64,000 bases of DNA from Sphaeroforma sirkka (taxonomy: Eukaryota; Opisthokonta; Ichthyosporea; Ichthyophonida). Shown here piece after piece: positions 39,901 to 54,298 of the stretch (positions are counted from its first letter, which is position 1; each line of letters starts with the position of its first letter). The notes under the pieces are model-generated. The model was not told the DNA's origin. It saw only the letters and a program-made list of their open reading frames with translations, and did not search any database. Position numbers and translations under genes: made by a program. Location of the stretch: positions 1 through 64,000 of the forward strand of contig LUCW03000012.1 in NCBI GenBank assembly GCA_001586965.3. Direction: 5' to 3'.

Positions 39901-42900
39901 TTAGAGTTATGGTAGGGTCATAGTATTAGAGTTATGGTAGGGTCATAGTATTAGAGTTATGGTAGGGTCATAGTATTAGAGTTATAGTAGTAGTAGTTAG
40001 AGTTATGGTAGGGTCATAGTATTAGAGTTATGGTAGAGGTCATAGTATTAGAGTTTATGTAGGGTCATAGTATTAGAGTTATGGTAGGGTCATAGTATTA
40101 TAGAGTTATAGTAGGTCATAGTATTAGAGTTATGGTAGGGTCATAGTATTAGAGTTATGGTAGGGTCATAGTATTAGAGTTATGGTAGGGTCATAGTATT
40201 AGAGTTATGGTAGGGTCATAGTATTAGAGTTATGGTAGGGTCATAGTATTAGAGTTATGGTAGGTAGGGTCATAGTATTAGAGTTATGGTAGGGTCATAG
40301 TATTAGAGTTATGGTAGGGTCATAGTATTAGAGTTATGGTAGGGTCATAGTATTAGAGAGTTATGGTAGTATTTCAGGTCATAGTATTAGAGTTATGGTA
40401 GGGTCATAGTATTAGAGTTATGGTAGAGGTCATAGTATTAGAGTTATGGTAGGGGTCATAGTATTAGAGTTATGGTAGAGGTCATAGTATTAGAGTTATG
40501 GTAGGGTCATAGTATTAGAGTTATGGTAGGGTCATAGTATTAGAGTTATGGTAGGGTCATAGTATTAGAAGTTATGGTAGGGTCATAGTATTAGAGTTAT
40601 GGTAGGGTCATAGTATTAGAGTTATGGTAGGGTCATAGTATTAGAGTTATGGTAGGGTCATAGTATTAGAGTTATGGTAGGGTCATAGTATTAGAGTTAT
40701 GGTAGGGTCATAGTATTAGAGTTATGGTAGGGTCATAGTATTAGAGTTATGGTAGGGTCATAGTATTAGAGTTATGGTAGGGTCATAGTATTAGAGTTAT
40801 GGTAGGTGGTCATAGTATTAGAGTTATGGTAGGAGTCATAGTATTAGAGTTATGGTAGGGTCATAGTATTAGAGTTATGGTAGGGTCATAGTATTAGAGT
40901 TATGGTAGGTCATAGTATTAGAGTTATGGTAGGGTCATAGTATTAGAGTTATGGTAGGGTCATAGTATTAGAGTTATGGTAGGGTCATAGTATTAGAGTT
41001 ATGGTAGGGTCATAGTATTAGAGTTATGGGTAGGGTCATAGTATTAGAGTTATGGTAGGGTCATAGTATTAGAGTTATGGTAGGGTCATAGTATTAGAGT
41101 TATGGTAGAGGTCATAGTATTAGAGTTATGGTAGGGTCATAGTATTAGAGTTATGGTAGGGTCATAGTATTAGAGTTATGGTAGGGTCATAGTATTAGAG
41201 TTATGGTAGGGTCATAGTATTAGAGTTATGGTAGGGTCATAGTATTAGAGTTATGGTAGGGTCATAGTATTAGAGTTATGGTAGGGTCATAGTATTAGAG
41301 TTATGGTAGGGTCATAGTATTAGAGTTATGGTAGGGTCATAGTATTAGAGTTATGGTAGGTCATAGTATTAGAGTTATGGTAGGGTCATAGTATTAGAGT
41401 TATGGTAGGGTCATAGTATTAGAGTTATGGTAGGGTCATAGTATTAGAGTTATGGTAGAGGTCATAGTATTAGAGTTATGGTAGAGAGGTCATAGTATTA
41501 GAGTTATGGTAGGGTCATAGTATTAGAGTTATGGTAGGGTCATAGTATTAGAGTTATGGTAGGAGGTCATAGTATTAGAGTTATGGTAGGGTCATAGTAT
41601 TAGAGTTATGGTAGTATTGGTATGGTAGGGTCATAGTATTAGAGTTATGGTAGGGTCATAGTATTAGAGTTATGGTAGGGTCATAGTATTAGAGTTATGG
41701 TAGGGTCATAGTATTAGAGTTATGGTAGGGTCATAGTATTAGAGTTATGGTAGGTCATCATAGTATTAGAGTTATGGTAGGGTCATAGTATTAGAGTTAT
41801 GGTAGGTCATAGTATTAGAGTTATGGTAGGGTCATAGTATTAGAGTTATGGTAGGGTCATAGTATTAGAGTTATGGTAGGGTCATAGTATTAGAGTTATG
41901 GTAGGGTCATAGTATTAGAGTTATGGTAGGGTCATAGTATTAGAGTTATGGTAGGGTCATAGTATTAGAGTTATGGTAGGGTCATAGTATTAGAGTTATG
42001 GTAGGGTCATAGTAGTATTAGAGTATTAGAGTTATGGTAGAGTCATAGTATTAGAGTTATGGTAGGGTCATAGTATTAGAGTTATGGTAGGGTCATAGTA
42101 TTAGAGTTATGGTAGGGTCATAGTATTAGAGTTATGGTAGGGTCATAGTATTAGAGTTATGGTAGGGTCATAGTATTAGAGTTATGGTAGGGTCATAGTA
42201 TTAGAGTTATGGTAGGGTCATAGTATTAGAGTTATGGTAGGGTCATAGTATTATTAGAGTTATGGTAGGGTCATAGTATTAGAGTTATGGTAGGGTCATA
42301 GTAGAGAGTTATGGTAGGGTCATAGTATTAGAGTTATGGTAGGTCATAGTATTAGAGTTATAGTAGGGTCATAGTATTAGAGTTATGGTAGGAGTCATAG
42401 TATTAGAGTTATGGTAGGGTCATAGTATTAGAGTTATGGTAGGGTCATAGTATTAGAGTTATGGTAGGGTCATAGTATTAGAGTTATGGTAGGGTCATAG
42501 TATTAGAGTTATGGTAGGGTCATAGTATTAGAGTTATGGTAGGGTCATAGTATTAGAGTTATGGTAGAGGTCATAGTATTAGAGTTATGGTAGGGTCATA
42601 GTATTAGAGTTATGGTAGGGTCATAGTATTAGAGTTATGGTAGGTCATAGTATTAGAGTTATGGTAGGGTCATAGTATTAGAGTTATGGTAGGGTCATAG
42701 TATTAGAGTTATGGTAGGGTCATAGTATTAGAGTTATGGTAGGGTCATAGTATTAGAGTTATGGTAGGGTCATAGTAGTTATAGTAGGGTATAGTGGTAG
42801 AGTTATGGTAGGGTCATAGTATTAGTTATGGTAGGGTCATAGTATTAGAGTTATGGTAGGGTCATAGTATTAGAGTTATGGTAGGGTCATAGTATTAGAG

Positions 42901-45900
42901 TTATAGTAGGGTCATAGTATTAGAGTTATGGTAGGGTCATAGTATTAGAGAGTTATGGTAGGGTCATAGTATTAGAGTTATGGTACGGTCATAGTATTAG
43001 AGTTATGGTAGGGTCATAGTATTAGAGTTATGGTAGGGTCATAGTATTAGAGTTATGGTAGGGTCATAGTATTAGAGTTATGGTAGGGTCATAGTATTAG
43101 AGTTATGGTAGGGTCATAGTATTAGAGTTATGGTAGGGTCATAGTATTAGAGTTATGGTAGGGTCATAGTATTAGAGTTATGGTAGAGGTCATAGTATTA
43201 GAGTTATGGTAGGGTCATAGTATTAGAGTTATGGTAGGGTCATAGTATTAGAGTTATGGTAGGGTCATAGTATTAGAGTTATGGTAGGGTCATAGTATTA
43301 GAGTTATGGTAGGGTCATAGTATTAGAGTTATGGTAGGGTCATAGTATTAGAGTTATGGTAGGGTCATAGTATTAGAGTTATGGTAGGGTCATAGTATTA
43401 GAGTTATGGTAGGGTCATAGTATTAGAGTTATGGTAGGGTCATAGTATTAGAGTTATGGTAGGGTCATAGTATTAGAGTTATGGTAGGGTCATAGTATTA
43501 GAGTTATGGTACGGTCATAGTATTAGAGTTATTATGGTAGGGTCAGTAGTAGAGAGTTATGGTAGGGTCATAGTATTAGAGTTATGGTAGAGGTCATAGT
43601 ATTAGAGTTATGTTAGGGTCATAGTCAGTTATTATAGGTAGGGTCATAGTATTAGAGTTATGGTAGGGTCATAGTATATTAGAGTTATGGTAGGAGGGTC
43701 ATAGTATTAGAGTTATGGTAGGGTCATAGTATTAGAGTTATGGTAGGGTCATAGTATTAGAGTTATGGTAGGGTCATAGTATTAGAGTTATGGTAGGGTC
43801 ATAGTATTAGAGTTATGGTAGGGTCATAGTATTAGAGTTATGGTAGGGTCATAGTATTAGAGTTATGGTAGGGTCATAGTATTAGAGTTATGGTAGGGTC
43901 ATAGTATTAGAGTTATGGTAGGGTCATAGTATTAGAGTTATGGTAGGGTCATAGTATTAGAGTTATGGTAGGGTCATAGTATTAGAGTTATGGTAGGGTC
44001 ATAGTATTAGAGTTATGGTAGGGTCATAGTATTAGAGTTATGGTAGGGTCATAGTATTAGAGTTATGGTAGGTATAGTATTATAGTATAGGGTCATAGTA
44101 TTAGAGTTATGGTAGGGTCATAGTATTAGAGTTATGGTAGGGTCATAGTATTAGAAGTTATGGTAAGGTCATAGTATTAGAGTTATGGTAGGGTCATAGT
44201 ATTAGAGTTATGGTAGGGTCATAGTATTAGAGTTATGGTAGGGTCATAGTATTAGAGTTATGGTAGGGTCATAGTATTAGAGTTATGGTAGGGTCATAGT
44301 ATTAGAGTTATGGTAGGGTCATAGTATTAGAGTTATGGTAGGGTCATAGTATTAGAGTTATGGTAGAGGTCATAGTATTAGAGTTATGGTAGGGTCATAG
44401 TATTAGAGTTATGGTAGAGGTCATAGTATTAGAGTTATGGTAGGGTCATAGTATTAGAGTTATGGTAGGGTCATAGTATTAGAGTTTACGGTCATAGTAT
44501 TAGAGTTATGGTAGAGGTCATAGTATTAGAGTTATGGTAGGGTCATAGTATTAGAGTTATGGTAGGGTCATAGTATTAGAGTTATGGTAGGGTCATAGTA
44601 TTAGAGTTATGGTAGGGTCATAGTATTAGAGTTATGGTAGGGTAGGGTCATAGTATTAGAGTTATGGTAGGGTCATAGTATTAGAGTTATGGTAGGGTCA
44701 TAGTATTAGAGTTATGGTAGAGGTCATAGTATTAGAGTTATGGTAGGGTCATAGTATTAGAGTTATGGTAGGGTCATAGTATTAGAGTTATGGTAGGGTC
44801 ATAGTATTAGTTATAGAGTTATAGTAGGGTCATAGTATTAGAGTTATGGTAGGGTCATAGTATTAGAGTTATGGTAAGGTCATAGTATTAGAGTTATGGT
44901 AGGGTCATAGTATTAGAGTTATGGTAGGGTCATAGTATTAGAGTTATGGTAGGGTCATAGTATTAGAGTTATGGTAGGGTCAGTATTAGATTAGAGTTAT
45001 GGTAGGGTCATAGTATTAGAGTTATGGTAGGGTCATAGTATTAGAGTTATGGTAGGGTCATAGTATTAGAGTTATGGTAGGGTCATAGTATTAGAGTTAT
45101 GGTAGGGTCATAGTATTAGAGTTATGGTAGGGTCATAGTATTAGAGTTATGGTAGTAGGTCATAGTATTAGAGTTATGGTAGGGTCATAGTATTAGAGTT
45201 ATGGTAGGGTCATAGTATTAGAGTTATGGTAGGGTCATAGTAGTATTAGAGTTATGGTAGGGTCATAGTATTAGAGTTATGGTAGGGTCATAGTATTAGA
45301 GTTATGGTAGGGTCATAGTATTAGAGTTATGGTAGGGTCATAGTATTAGAGTTATGGTAGGGTCATAGTATTAGAGTTATGGTAGGGTCATAGTATTAGA
45401 GTTACGGTAGGGTCATAGTATTAGAGTTATGGTAGAGTCATAGTATTAGAGTTATGGTAGGGTCATAGTATTAGAGTTATGGTAGGGTCATAGTATTAGA
45501 GTTATGGTAGGTCATAGTATTAGAGTTATGGTAGTAGGTCATAGTATTAGAGTTATGGTAGAGGTCATAGTATTAGAGTTATGGTAGGGTCATAGTATTA
45601 GAGTTATGGTAGGGTCATAGTATTAGTTATGGTAGTCATAGTATTAGAGTATGGTAGGTCATAGTATTAGAGTTATGGTAGGGTCATAGTATTAGAGTTA
45701 TGGTAGGGTCATAGTATTAGAGTTATGGTAGAGGTCATAGTATTAGAGTTATGGTAGGGTCATAGTATTAGAGTTATGGTAGGGTCATAGTATTAGAGTT
45801 ATGGTAGGGTCATAGTATTAGAGTTATGGTAGGTCATAGTATTAGAGTTATGGTAGGTCATAGTATTAGAGTTATGGTAGGGTCATAGTATTAGAGTTAT

Positions 45901-48598
45901 GGTATGGTCATAGTATTAGAGTTATGGTAGGGTCATAGTATTAGAGAGTTATGGTAGGGTCATAGTATTAGAGTTATGGTAGAGGGTAGTAGTATTAGAG
46001 TTATGGTAGGGTCATAGTATTAGAGTTATGGTAGGGTCATAGTATTAGAGTTATGGTAGGGTCATAGTATTAGAGTTATGGTAGGGTCATAGTATTAGAG
46101 TTATGGTAGGGTCATAGTATTAGAGTTATGGTACGGTCATAGTATTAGAGTTATGGTACGGTCATAGTATTAGAGTTATGGTACGGTCATAGTATTAGAG
46201 TTATGGTAGGGTCATAGTATTAGAGTTATGGTAGGGTCATAGTATTAGAGTTATGGTAGAGGTCATAGTATTAGAGTTATGGTAGGGTCATAGTATTAGA
46301 GTTATGGTAGGGTCATAGTATTAGAGTAGAGTTATGGTAGGGTCATAGTATTAGACTTATGGTAGGGTCATCGTATTAGAGTTATGGTAGGGTCATAGTA
46401 TTAGAGTTATGGTAGGTCATAGTATTTGAGTTATGGTACGGTCATAGTATTAGAGTTATGGTAGGGTCATAGTATTAGAGTTATGGTAGGGTCATAGTAT
46501 TAGAGTTATGGTAGGGTCATAGTATTAGAGTTATGGTAGGGTCATAGTATTAGAGTTATGGTAGGGTCATAGTATTAGAGTTATGGTAGGGTCATAGTAT
46601 TAGAGTTATGGTACGGTCATAGTATTAGAGTTATGGTAGGGTCATAGTATTAGAGTTATGGTAGGGTCATAGTATTAGAGTTATGGTAGGGTCATAGTAT
46701 TAGAGTTATGGTAGGGTCATAGTATTAGAGTTATGGTAGGGTCATAGTATTAGAGTTATGGTAGGGTCATAGTATTAGAGTTATGGTACGGTCATAGTAT
46801 TAGAGTTATGGTACGGTCATAGTATTAGAGTTATGGTAGGGTCATAGTATTAGAGTTATGGTAGGGTCATAGTATTAGAGTTATGGTAGGGTCATAGTAT
46901 TAGAGTTATGGTAGGGTCATAGTATTAGAGTTATTAGAGTTATGGTAGGGTCATAGTATTAGAGTTATGGTAGGGTCATAGTATTAGAGTTATATAGTAG
47001 GTCATAGTCATAGTATTAGAGTTATGGTAGGGTCATAGTATTAGAGAGTTATGGTAGGGTCATAGTATTAGAGTTATGGTAGGGTCATAGTATTAGAGTT
47101 ATGGTAGGGTCATAGTATTAGAGTTATGGTAGGTCATAGTATTAGTAGTATTAGAGTTATGGTAGGGTCATAGTATTAGAGTTATGGTAGGGTCATAGTA
47201 TTAGAGTTATGGTAGGGTCATAGTATTAGAGTTATGGTAGGGTCATAGTATTAGAGTTATGGTAGGGTCATAGTATTAGAGTTATGGTAGGGTCATAGTA
47301 TTAGAGTTATGGTAGGGTCATAGTATTAGAGTTATGGTAGAGGTCATAGTATTAGAGTTATGGTAGGTCATAGTAGTATTAGAGTTATGGTAGGGTCATA
47401 GTATTAGAGTTATGGTAGGGTCATAGTATTAGAGTTATGGTAGGGTCATAGTATTAGAGTTATGGTACGGTCATGGTATTAGAGTTCATAGTATAGTAGA
47501 GTTATGGTAGGGTCATAGTATTAGAGTTATGGTAGGGTCATAGTATTAGAGTTATGGTAGGGTCATAGTATTATTAGAGTTATGGTAGGGTCATAGTATT
47601 AGAGTTATGGTAGGGTCATAGTATTAGAAGTTATGGGGTCATAGTATTAGAGTTATGGTAGGGTCAGTAGTAGAGTTATGGTAGGGTCATAGTATTAGAG
47701 TTATGGTAGGGTCATAGTATTAGAGTTATGGTAGGGTCATAGTATTAGAGTTATGGTAGAGTCATAGTATTAGAGTTATGGTAGGGTCATAGTATTAGAG
47801 TTATGGTAGGGTCATAGTATTTAGAGTTATGGTAGGGTCATAGTATTAGAGTTATGGTAGGGTCATAGTATTAGAGTTATGGTAGGGTCATAGTATTAGA
47901 GTTATGGTAGGGTCATAGTATTAGAGTTATGGTAGGGTCATAGTATTAGAGTTATGGTAGGGTCATAGTATTAGAGTTATGGTAGGGTCATAGTATTAGA
48001 AGTTATATTTAGAGTCATAGTAGTATTAGAGTTATGGTAGGGTCATCGTATTAGAGTTATGGTAGGGTCATAGTATTAGAGTTATGGTAGGGTCATAGTA
48101 TTAGAGTTATGGTAGGGTCATAGTATTAGAGTTATGGTAGGGTCATAGTATTAGAGTTATGGTAGGGTCATAGTATTAGAGTTATGGTAGGGTCATAGTA
48201 TTAGAGTTATGGTAGGGTCATAGTATTAGAGTTATGGTAGGGTCATAGTATTAGAGTTATGGTAGGGTCATAGTATTAGAGTTATGGTAGGGTCATAGTA
48301 TTAGAGTTATGGTAGGGTCATAGTATTAGAGTTATGGTAGGGTCATAGTATTAGAGTTATGGTAGGGTCATAGTATTAGAGTTATGGTAGGGTCATAGTA
48401 TTAGAGTTATGGTAGGGTCATAGTATTAGAGTTATGGTAGGGTCATAGTATTAGAGTTATGGTAGGGTCATAGTATTAGAGTTATGGTAGGGTCATCATA
48501 GTATTAGAGTTATGGTAGGGTCATAGTATTAGAGTTATGGTAGGGTCATAGTATTAGAGTTATGGTAGGTCATCATAGTATTAGAGTTATGGTAGAGG
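27938..48598 (+). repeat. 25-bp satellite array 2
   Basis: Longest array, about 20.7 kb, same monomer and orientation as array 1. The first 250 bp next to copy B is degenerate; from about 28,180 the units become nearly perfect and most of the rest is very homogeneous, with scattered AGAGG insertions, short expansions such as GTAGTATTAG, and occasional AGAGAG starts. ACGG variants are rare until about 46.1-46.8 kb. No other feature is seen inside. Confidence 0.97.
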
Positions 48599-48843
48599 TG
48601 TGGTCAGAATACAAGTACTTATATTTATTTGATTATTTTAGGTTTATTACAAGTTTTACAGTTTATCAGAATAATCTGATAAACTGGGGTTTTTAAGTTT
48701 TGCTGGTTTTACAGCACATGACTAATGACTCATTTAAGAGTCAGTCATTTTAGGATTACTGTTTATAATTACTAATAAATGAACAACGTCCCCTCCTGAG
48801 GAGGAGAACGTTGAATACAGTTATCTCGCGTATACTTACTACA
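48599..48843 (+). repeat. 5' LTR of copy C
   Basis: 245 bp, TGTGGTCAG to TTACTACA. It carries the same hairpin chain and AATAAA (48,774-48,779) as the LTR at 14,322. Its left neighbour is satellite, cut after TAGAGG. Confidence 0.93.
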
Positions 48844-50150
48844 TTTTTTAACTTACCATAGAAGTTGTTAGTTTATTAGTAATTACAGAGAAAGCTACAG
48901 AATATGAATTAGTCAGTAGCTGGCACATATTTTTTGTTATAAGTATAACAATTGAAAGACAATGCGAACAGAGAATGTCGCATCAAATTGAACGATTTAG
49001 ATTATCCGAACGGTTTTAGATTGAATTGAACGATTTAGATTGGATTAACGACGTGTGGACGACGAGGATGAAGAAAGAATCTACTAATACGAGTGAACCC
49101 GAAGAGCGAACATTCCAATCAAGCAGAACATTAACCAGGGTCAACAAGGAAAGTCTCACGACGATCAAATGACGAAATCAGACAATCAGTCAGAATCCAC
49201 AGATAAGTAGTCATGTGTGAGTACAGGTAGGAAGGTTGTTTTCAGTGTGAGACAAGTACAAATCGTATTGCAAGCTAATGAGCTTAAATTGTATTTAAGA
49301 AGTTGTTAGAAGAAAGTTCTTTAGGATCCACAGTAGGGTAATAGAGATGGGAGATGTACATGGTTAGTACCGACTCAGTTAGTACGATGACGCAAAGAAT
49401 CAGCGGCATACTAGATTATTTTACAAAAGTTTTCAGAATGGGATATTAGGAAGCATACAGAGACACAAGTAAGCACCTGTGAGTTATTAGGAGCATATAA
49501 GGGTGGGGGCGCACATAACACGAACGATGCAAGTAAATACAAGGTTAAATTGTGAAAATGATATGCGAACACACTCAAATCACTAGAACTTCCAGATAAA
49601 TCAGGTCAACGGAGAGGATCAACAGTATGCACAGAAGGTGTGGTTGACGGCAGCTTAGTTTAGGAGTGCAATAACGAGCAATCGTTCTTAGATCAAGAAG
49701 CATATTCCAACAACCGCAACAGCACATGACAAGGACATCACGAGTAAGAAGAGTAAAAGAGGAGCGATGAGGAAGTTCCCAACAGGGTCCTGCGAATAGG
49801 CCGTCATTAGGCCGGAGTAAGAGCTGGCGAGGAGTAGAACAAGAAGTGGCTCCGACTAATGAGGCACTCAACCATATGTTATTGTGGGATGAAGAGTAAG
49901 ACAGCTGGTAGTGTTAGAGTATATAGACTATCCACACTACTTATGTTAGTGTAGGAAATAAAACAGTCACGAGGGAACCCACGAGTTCCTCGGAGATCGA
50001 TGTCGAGACGTTATGTGTTTGAAGGATGAAATTTAATAGAAAATGGATATTTATATTCAGTACTCTATCAGTTCATTCGCACACATTTCTGGTTCTCCAT
50101 TGACAAACAACTCACCAACCATGTCCTACCCCCCGCCAAAGTCGTAGACA
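48844..50150 (+). other. Leader of copy C
   Basis: Near-identical to the leader of copy A. It holds the 14-nt segment 48,872-48,885 complementary to 48,766-48,779 of the LTR, and the triple repeat at 48,988-49,041. No convincing forward coding sequence is present. A GTGAGT at 49,217-49,222 could act as a splice donor. Confidence 0.75.
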
Positions 50151-50157
50151 GCAACTC

Positions 50158-52055
50158 TTGAATCCTGAGCGCCGCAAGGAAGATGATATCGACCGACGTG
50201 GAACTAAACGTCGTCAGTCCCATACGGAACGCTCCGCTCCGCACTCAGGTCAGGCACTGGAGGGCAACAACAGACACATCTTGGGGCTCCACATATTATT
50301 TCCGCGGACGACAAGCAGCCACCAACAGCAAACAAAAATGGACCTGCACAATCTGACGAGGATGTCATATTCGAGGGTGAGACCAAGGAAGTACCCAACC
50401 TGCGTGCGGACAGTAGTCAGACTTTTATTGGTGAACAGGTAGCCAGTGAAGGGCTGTCCCCTCGTTCGTCTCGGGATACTCCAGGGGCCTTATTTCCCAG
50501 TAATGACCCACCACGCCTCCCACCTAACAAGCGGAAGCGTCACCGGAACCATACCAACAACAAGGAAACGGCACGGGAACAATCGTCAGCTCAGAAACTC
50601 ACGGGCTGATGACACAACAACAGTCTCTCTTTGAAAAAATACGAACAGAGGTTACAGCGCATAAACGCCGGACGAACTACAATAGGGCCGGCCGCTAAGG
50701 AGAGTTCTTCTGACGCACACGAACGGGTACAGGCAGTACCAGAGGACGAAGACAACCCTACCTTCCGAATTCAAGGCTGTGAGCGTCCGTTTTATGGACT
50801 TGGGTACAAATCACCAGGGTCAGAGGACAGTTCAACCGAGGAGGATGATACTCTGTCTGCCAGTGAGAACACACCAACTTTTCAAGAGTTCGCACATGAA
50901 CAAGTATTAGCCAGACAGAATCCTCAAGGTAAGCAGGCGGTGAAGAATAGACAGGACCGATTAAGTACGAACCTGCGCCAACAACAGCAACGTCAGTGGG
51001 GCGAGAAAGAAGCGCCCAGTGAATATGTACAGACACATAAACGACAAGAGAAGGAGACAACAGTGCCTCCGCCCACACCGGCTAGTATCGAGAAAAGGCG
51101 ACAGGCGCTACACGCACGGATACTACAGTTAAGTGACGAGCTATGCCAAGCAATCGAGGAGAATAACACGGCTCGAGCTGAAGCTCTTCGGGGCGTGATT
51201 GAGACACTTCGAGCTACATTAGAGTCCCGACCGGTAGAGAAGCGTCCCGTACCTTCACCACGTACGTGGCCTGATTGGCCGTCGAACAGATACTACCTAC
51301 ATGATATCATGGAACGGGACACAAGAGGGGCTCTCCTCGAGGCGTTCAAGAACGCACAAATCGCAGGGCTGGACGAGAGTTGGAACCTTACATGGTTTCA
51401 TAAGGTACTATCTTACTTCAAGGCGGAAAAGTCAACGCTGGACTACATCCGCGACAACTCTGAACGGTTGAAGACATGCACACCTCAACTACAGATCGAA
51501 CAGATCTGTTCGCACGAAAACACAAGCCACTGTCGATCCGCGTTTCGCAAGTTAGCCAAGGGCCAAAGTCGGAACATGCACACTCCTCTTATGGAACAAA
51601 TGACACAGCTCATGGAGAACCACAGGAGGGCACGTGAACGGTGCCAGACAGATGCCGACTTCCAACAGAATTTAGTGAACCACTGCATTGTACAACTGTT
51701 AGAAGAAGCTCTCAACGGCCGTACGTATGAACGTACTCTACAGTTGCATCCCAAATGGCAACTGATGGAGACACACGAGCTTATACAGCTGTTGAGCCCT
51801 GACATTCAGGATGCACAGCAACGTACGGCAGCACGTTTCCAGGGTCGCAACAACCGCGAGGGCCGACGACCAATGGAAGTCGCGACCACACCAATAGCCG
51901 CCCCAACCTACAGACGAGTAGACGACAAACGCAGAATTGGACTCAACGGCCCCAACCTACGGTACCAACGACTTGTGCGGGGTGCCAGGCACAGGCGCCA
52001 CCAGGTGGTAGGCACATCCCACGGTGTCACCATTTCAGGGCGTCGCAAGCGGTGA
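50158..52055 (+). pseudogene. gag region of copy C (broken)
   Basis: Best-preserved gag. Most of it is open from about 50,631. Order of content: charged basic N-terminal part; acidic serine-rich segment with SSTEEDD; glutamine-rich segment (LRQQQQRQW); a leucine/glutamate heptad-like stretch suggesting a coiled coil (around 51,090-51,230); a helical capsid-like part beginning near PDWPSNRYYLHDIM and running through TWFHKVLSYFKAEKSTL; and a very basic C-terminus ending RRKR. Gag forms the particle shell of the retrotransposon. Assignment as gag is by position and composition. pol follows directly; recoding between gag and pol is known in this superfamily. Confidence 0.72.
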
Positions 52056-52439
52056 GCGCAGAGGGTCAGGCAAGGCTATACGACAACAACCGTCCTTTGA
52101 GGGACGTACAATCAGTACACAGACCGTCCACAACGTCAACCGCAGGACAGGGGCAGAATACATCCCAGACTAGAGACGTAGTTACAATACGTCCGACGCC
52201 TCAAGTACAGGTGAATGCGATTACACAGGACGAAGACTTGGCTCCACCATCGGAAGCTACAGAGATTCATATCAACACGATCCTTTACGAAGACTTCGAG
52301 CACATGACGTCACCACCAAACCACACCTATGACATGTGGGAGTCGGTAGCCGATCATGCATGAGAGGTGAGGGTGTCTGAGTCGGATAGGAGCTTCATAT
52401 TTGTTACCACGATTGGAGCAGTGATGGCAATACAAGACC

Positions 52440-52790
52440 CATTGCTGACGTCAGACAACCGAGTCTATATTCAAGTACAAATCAACGGACGTACGTTCAA
52501 AGCCTTGATAGACACGGGAGCAAATAGAAGTTGTATCTCACAGACATCCGCAGACCTCCTTGGCCGACCAATAACTCCGGCACCACCTGGGTCATTTATA
52601 TATTTAGCTGACAAGGCGGTGCGAACTCCTCGACTGGGGACGACGGAAGTGGTACCTATAAGGTACAGTACCAGAATTATCGACGGTTCATTAGAATTGA
52701 TGAACTTGCCGACGGGTATAGATGTTATAGTGGGGCAAGATATGTTGAAAGGCTTGGGCCTATACATAGGCGGTATCAATCGCCACTTGC
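52440..52790 (+). pseudogene. Aspartic protease domain, copy C
   Basis: Retropepsin-like domain that matures Gag-Pol. ALIDTGANRSCIS carries the D-T-G active site with the Asp codon at 52,511, and the flap-distal part ends with DVIVGQDMLKGLGLY, which matches the ILG/LG block typical of retroelement proteases. It lies directly upstream of RT, as in Ty3/Gypsy. Confidence 0.88.
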
Positions 52791-52999
52791 ACCAATAGAC
52801 CCCACAGAACTAGAAGAGCTCCTCGAACCCATACCACGCCGACAGGCACCTAACACGACGGAACCCGTCGATGTACGCATAACGGTTGGCACAGGATTTG
52901 GAAGCCAATGCGAAAATTGCCGACAACGCGCGCTGTCGTCTGGAAGGGAGTGAGGTAACCATCCCAGTAACCCATGAACAAGCGTTGCAGATGCGGCGA

Positions 53000-53820
53000 T
53001 CGACGCGTAACTTCGTATCCGATCGATGGCTCCCCTATGTGGATGAACAAGTGAAGAAGTGGTTGACGGATTTGGTGATCACGAAACGAACGACACCAAC
53101 GACTGTTAATCTTCCTCTCCTTGCGGTACCGACATTCGATGCGGAAGGCAACGTCAAGAAGGTACGCGTGTGTTTAGAACATGCGTGCCGTTAACGCGCT
53201 TATTCCTGGTGACCAGTTCCTGATCCCCAAGGTCAACGAACTCATATCTCGCCTCAAGAGTAAGAAGTACTACACGACGCTGGACATATCGGCTGCATAC
53301 CACAGGCTGCCCATCCATCCAGACTCACAATACTTATTTAGTTTTACACACGAACGTTATCAGTACTCGTTCACATCAGCACCGTTCGGTCTTCATGTAC
53401 TCACGCAGCAGTTTCAACGTACCTTGGTACAATACTTGATGGCTTACCGGTTCACCACTATATCGATGACATAGTTATCGCCAGTGACGGTTATGACGAA
53501 CACGTTAGGACGGTGCAGAAGGTGATACAACGCTTAACATACCACAGTTTTAAGCAACCCTGCCAAGTGCCACTTCGCTATCTCCGAAGTCATGATCCTA
53601 GGGAAGAAAGTATCGGCACAAGGCATTGACATTGACCATGAAAAGCAGGCCAAGCTGATCGACTGGCCCACACCACAACGATACAAAGATATAGCCTCGG
53701 CGTTGGGTTTAGCAAATTACCTCCACGAACATCTGCCTAATTTCGCGAACACGGTTGCACCCTTGCGCGAATTTTGCAAACTCAAACCAAAGGAGTTGAT
53801 AGGTGATCGTTGGGAGGAGA
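53000..53820 (+). pseudogene. Reverse transcriptase domain, copy C (broken)
   Basis: Copies the element RNA into DNA. Visible conserved blocks include NLPLLAVPTF, TTLDISAAYHRLPIHP, YSFTSAPFGL and the catalytic YIDD box at 53,459-53,470, then the thumb/connection region with KVSAQGIDIDHEKQ and DWPTPQRYKDIASALG. These match the seven-block layout of Ty3/Gypsy RT. It is broken here. Confidence 0.9.
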
Positions 53821-53904
53821 GACATGCACAGGCGTGGCAGGCAATGAAAGACGCAGTGGTGAATGCTGTGGCGTTACACTTTCCGGTCGACGGCATTCCT
53901 CTGA

Positions 53905-54290
53905 ACTTGGAAACCGACGCTAGCGATTACGGTTTAGGGGGGGAGCGCTATTCAATGGGTCAACGGTAAGAAACATTACTTAATGTTCTTTAGTAAGACT
54001 CTGAACCATGCGCAACAGAACTACGCCACACCTATGAAGGAGTTACTGGCATTGGTATATGGACTGACACATTTCAGGGAATACTTGGATGGGCAACGGT
54101 TTGCGGTCTTCACGGACCACAAGGCCCTTGTATATATGAACACACAGCTCAAGCTTAATCCGATGCTTCAGAGATGGCATCATATCATCGCGCCATTCAA
54201 CTTTACCATATCGCATATACCAGGAGAGTCAAATGTGCTCCCGGACATGTTAAGTAGAGTACACGAGGGGACAGCGGAGCAGGACGAACT
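53905..54290 (+). pseudogene. RNase H domain, copy C
   Basis: Removes RNA from the RNA-DNA hybrid during reverse transcription. ETDASDYGLG, NYATPMKELLALVYGL and FTDHKALVYM hold the acidic catalytic residues, and ISHIPGESNVLPDMLSR is the typical C-terminal Ty3/Gypsy block with the last Asp. It immediately precedes the Dam-like domain. Confidence 0.9.
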
Positions 54291-54298
54291 CGAAATAA

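Noticed and set aside
27938-48598. CRISPR-like direct repeats
   Set aside because: Repeats are contiguous with no unique spacers and there are no cas genes; this is satellite DNA.
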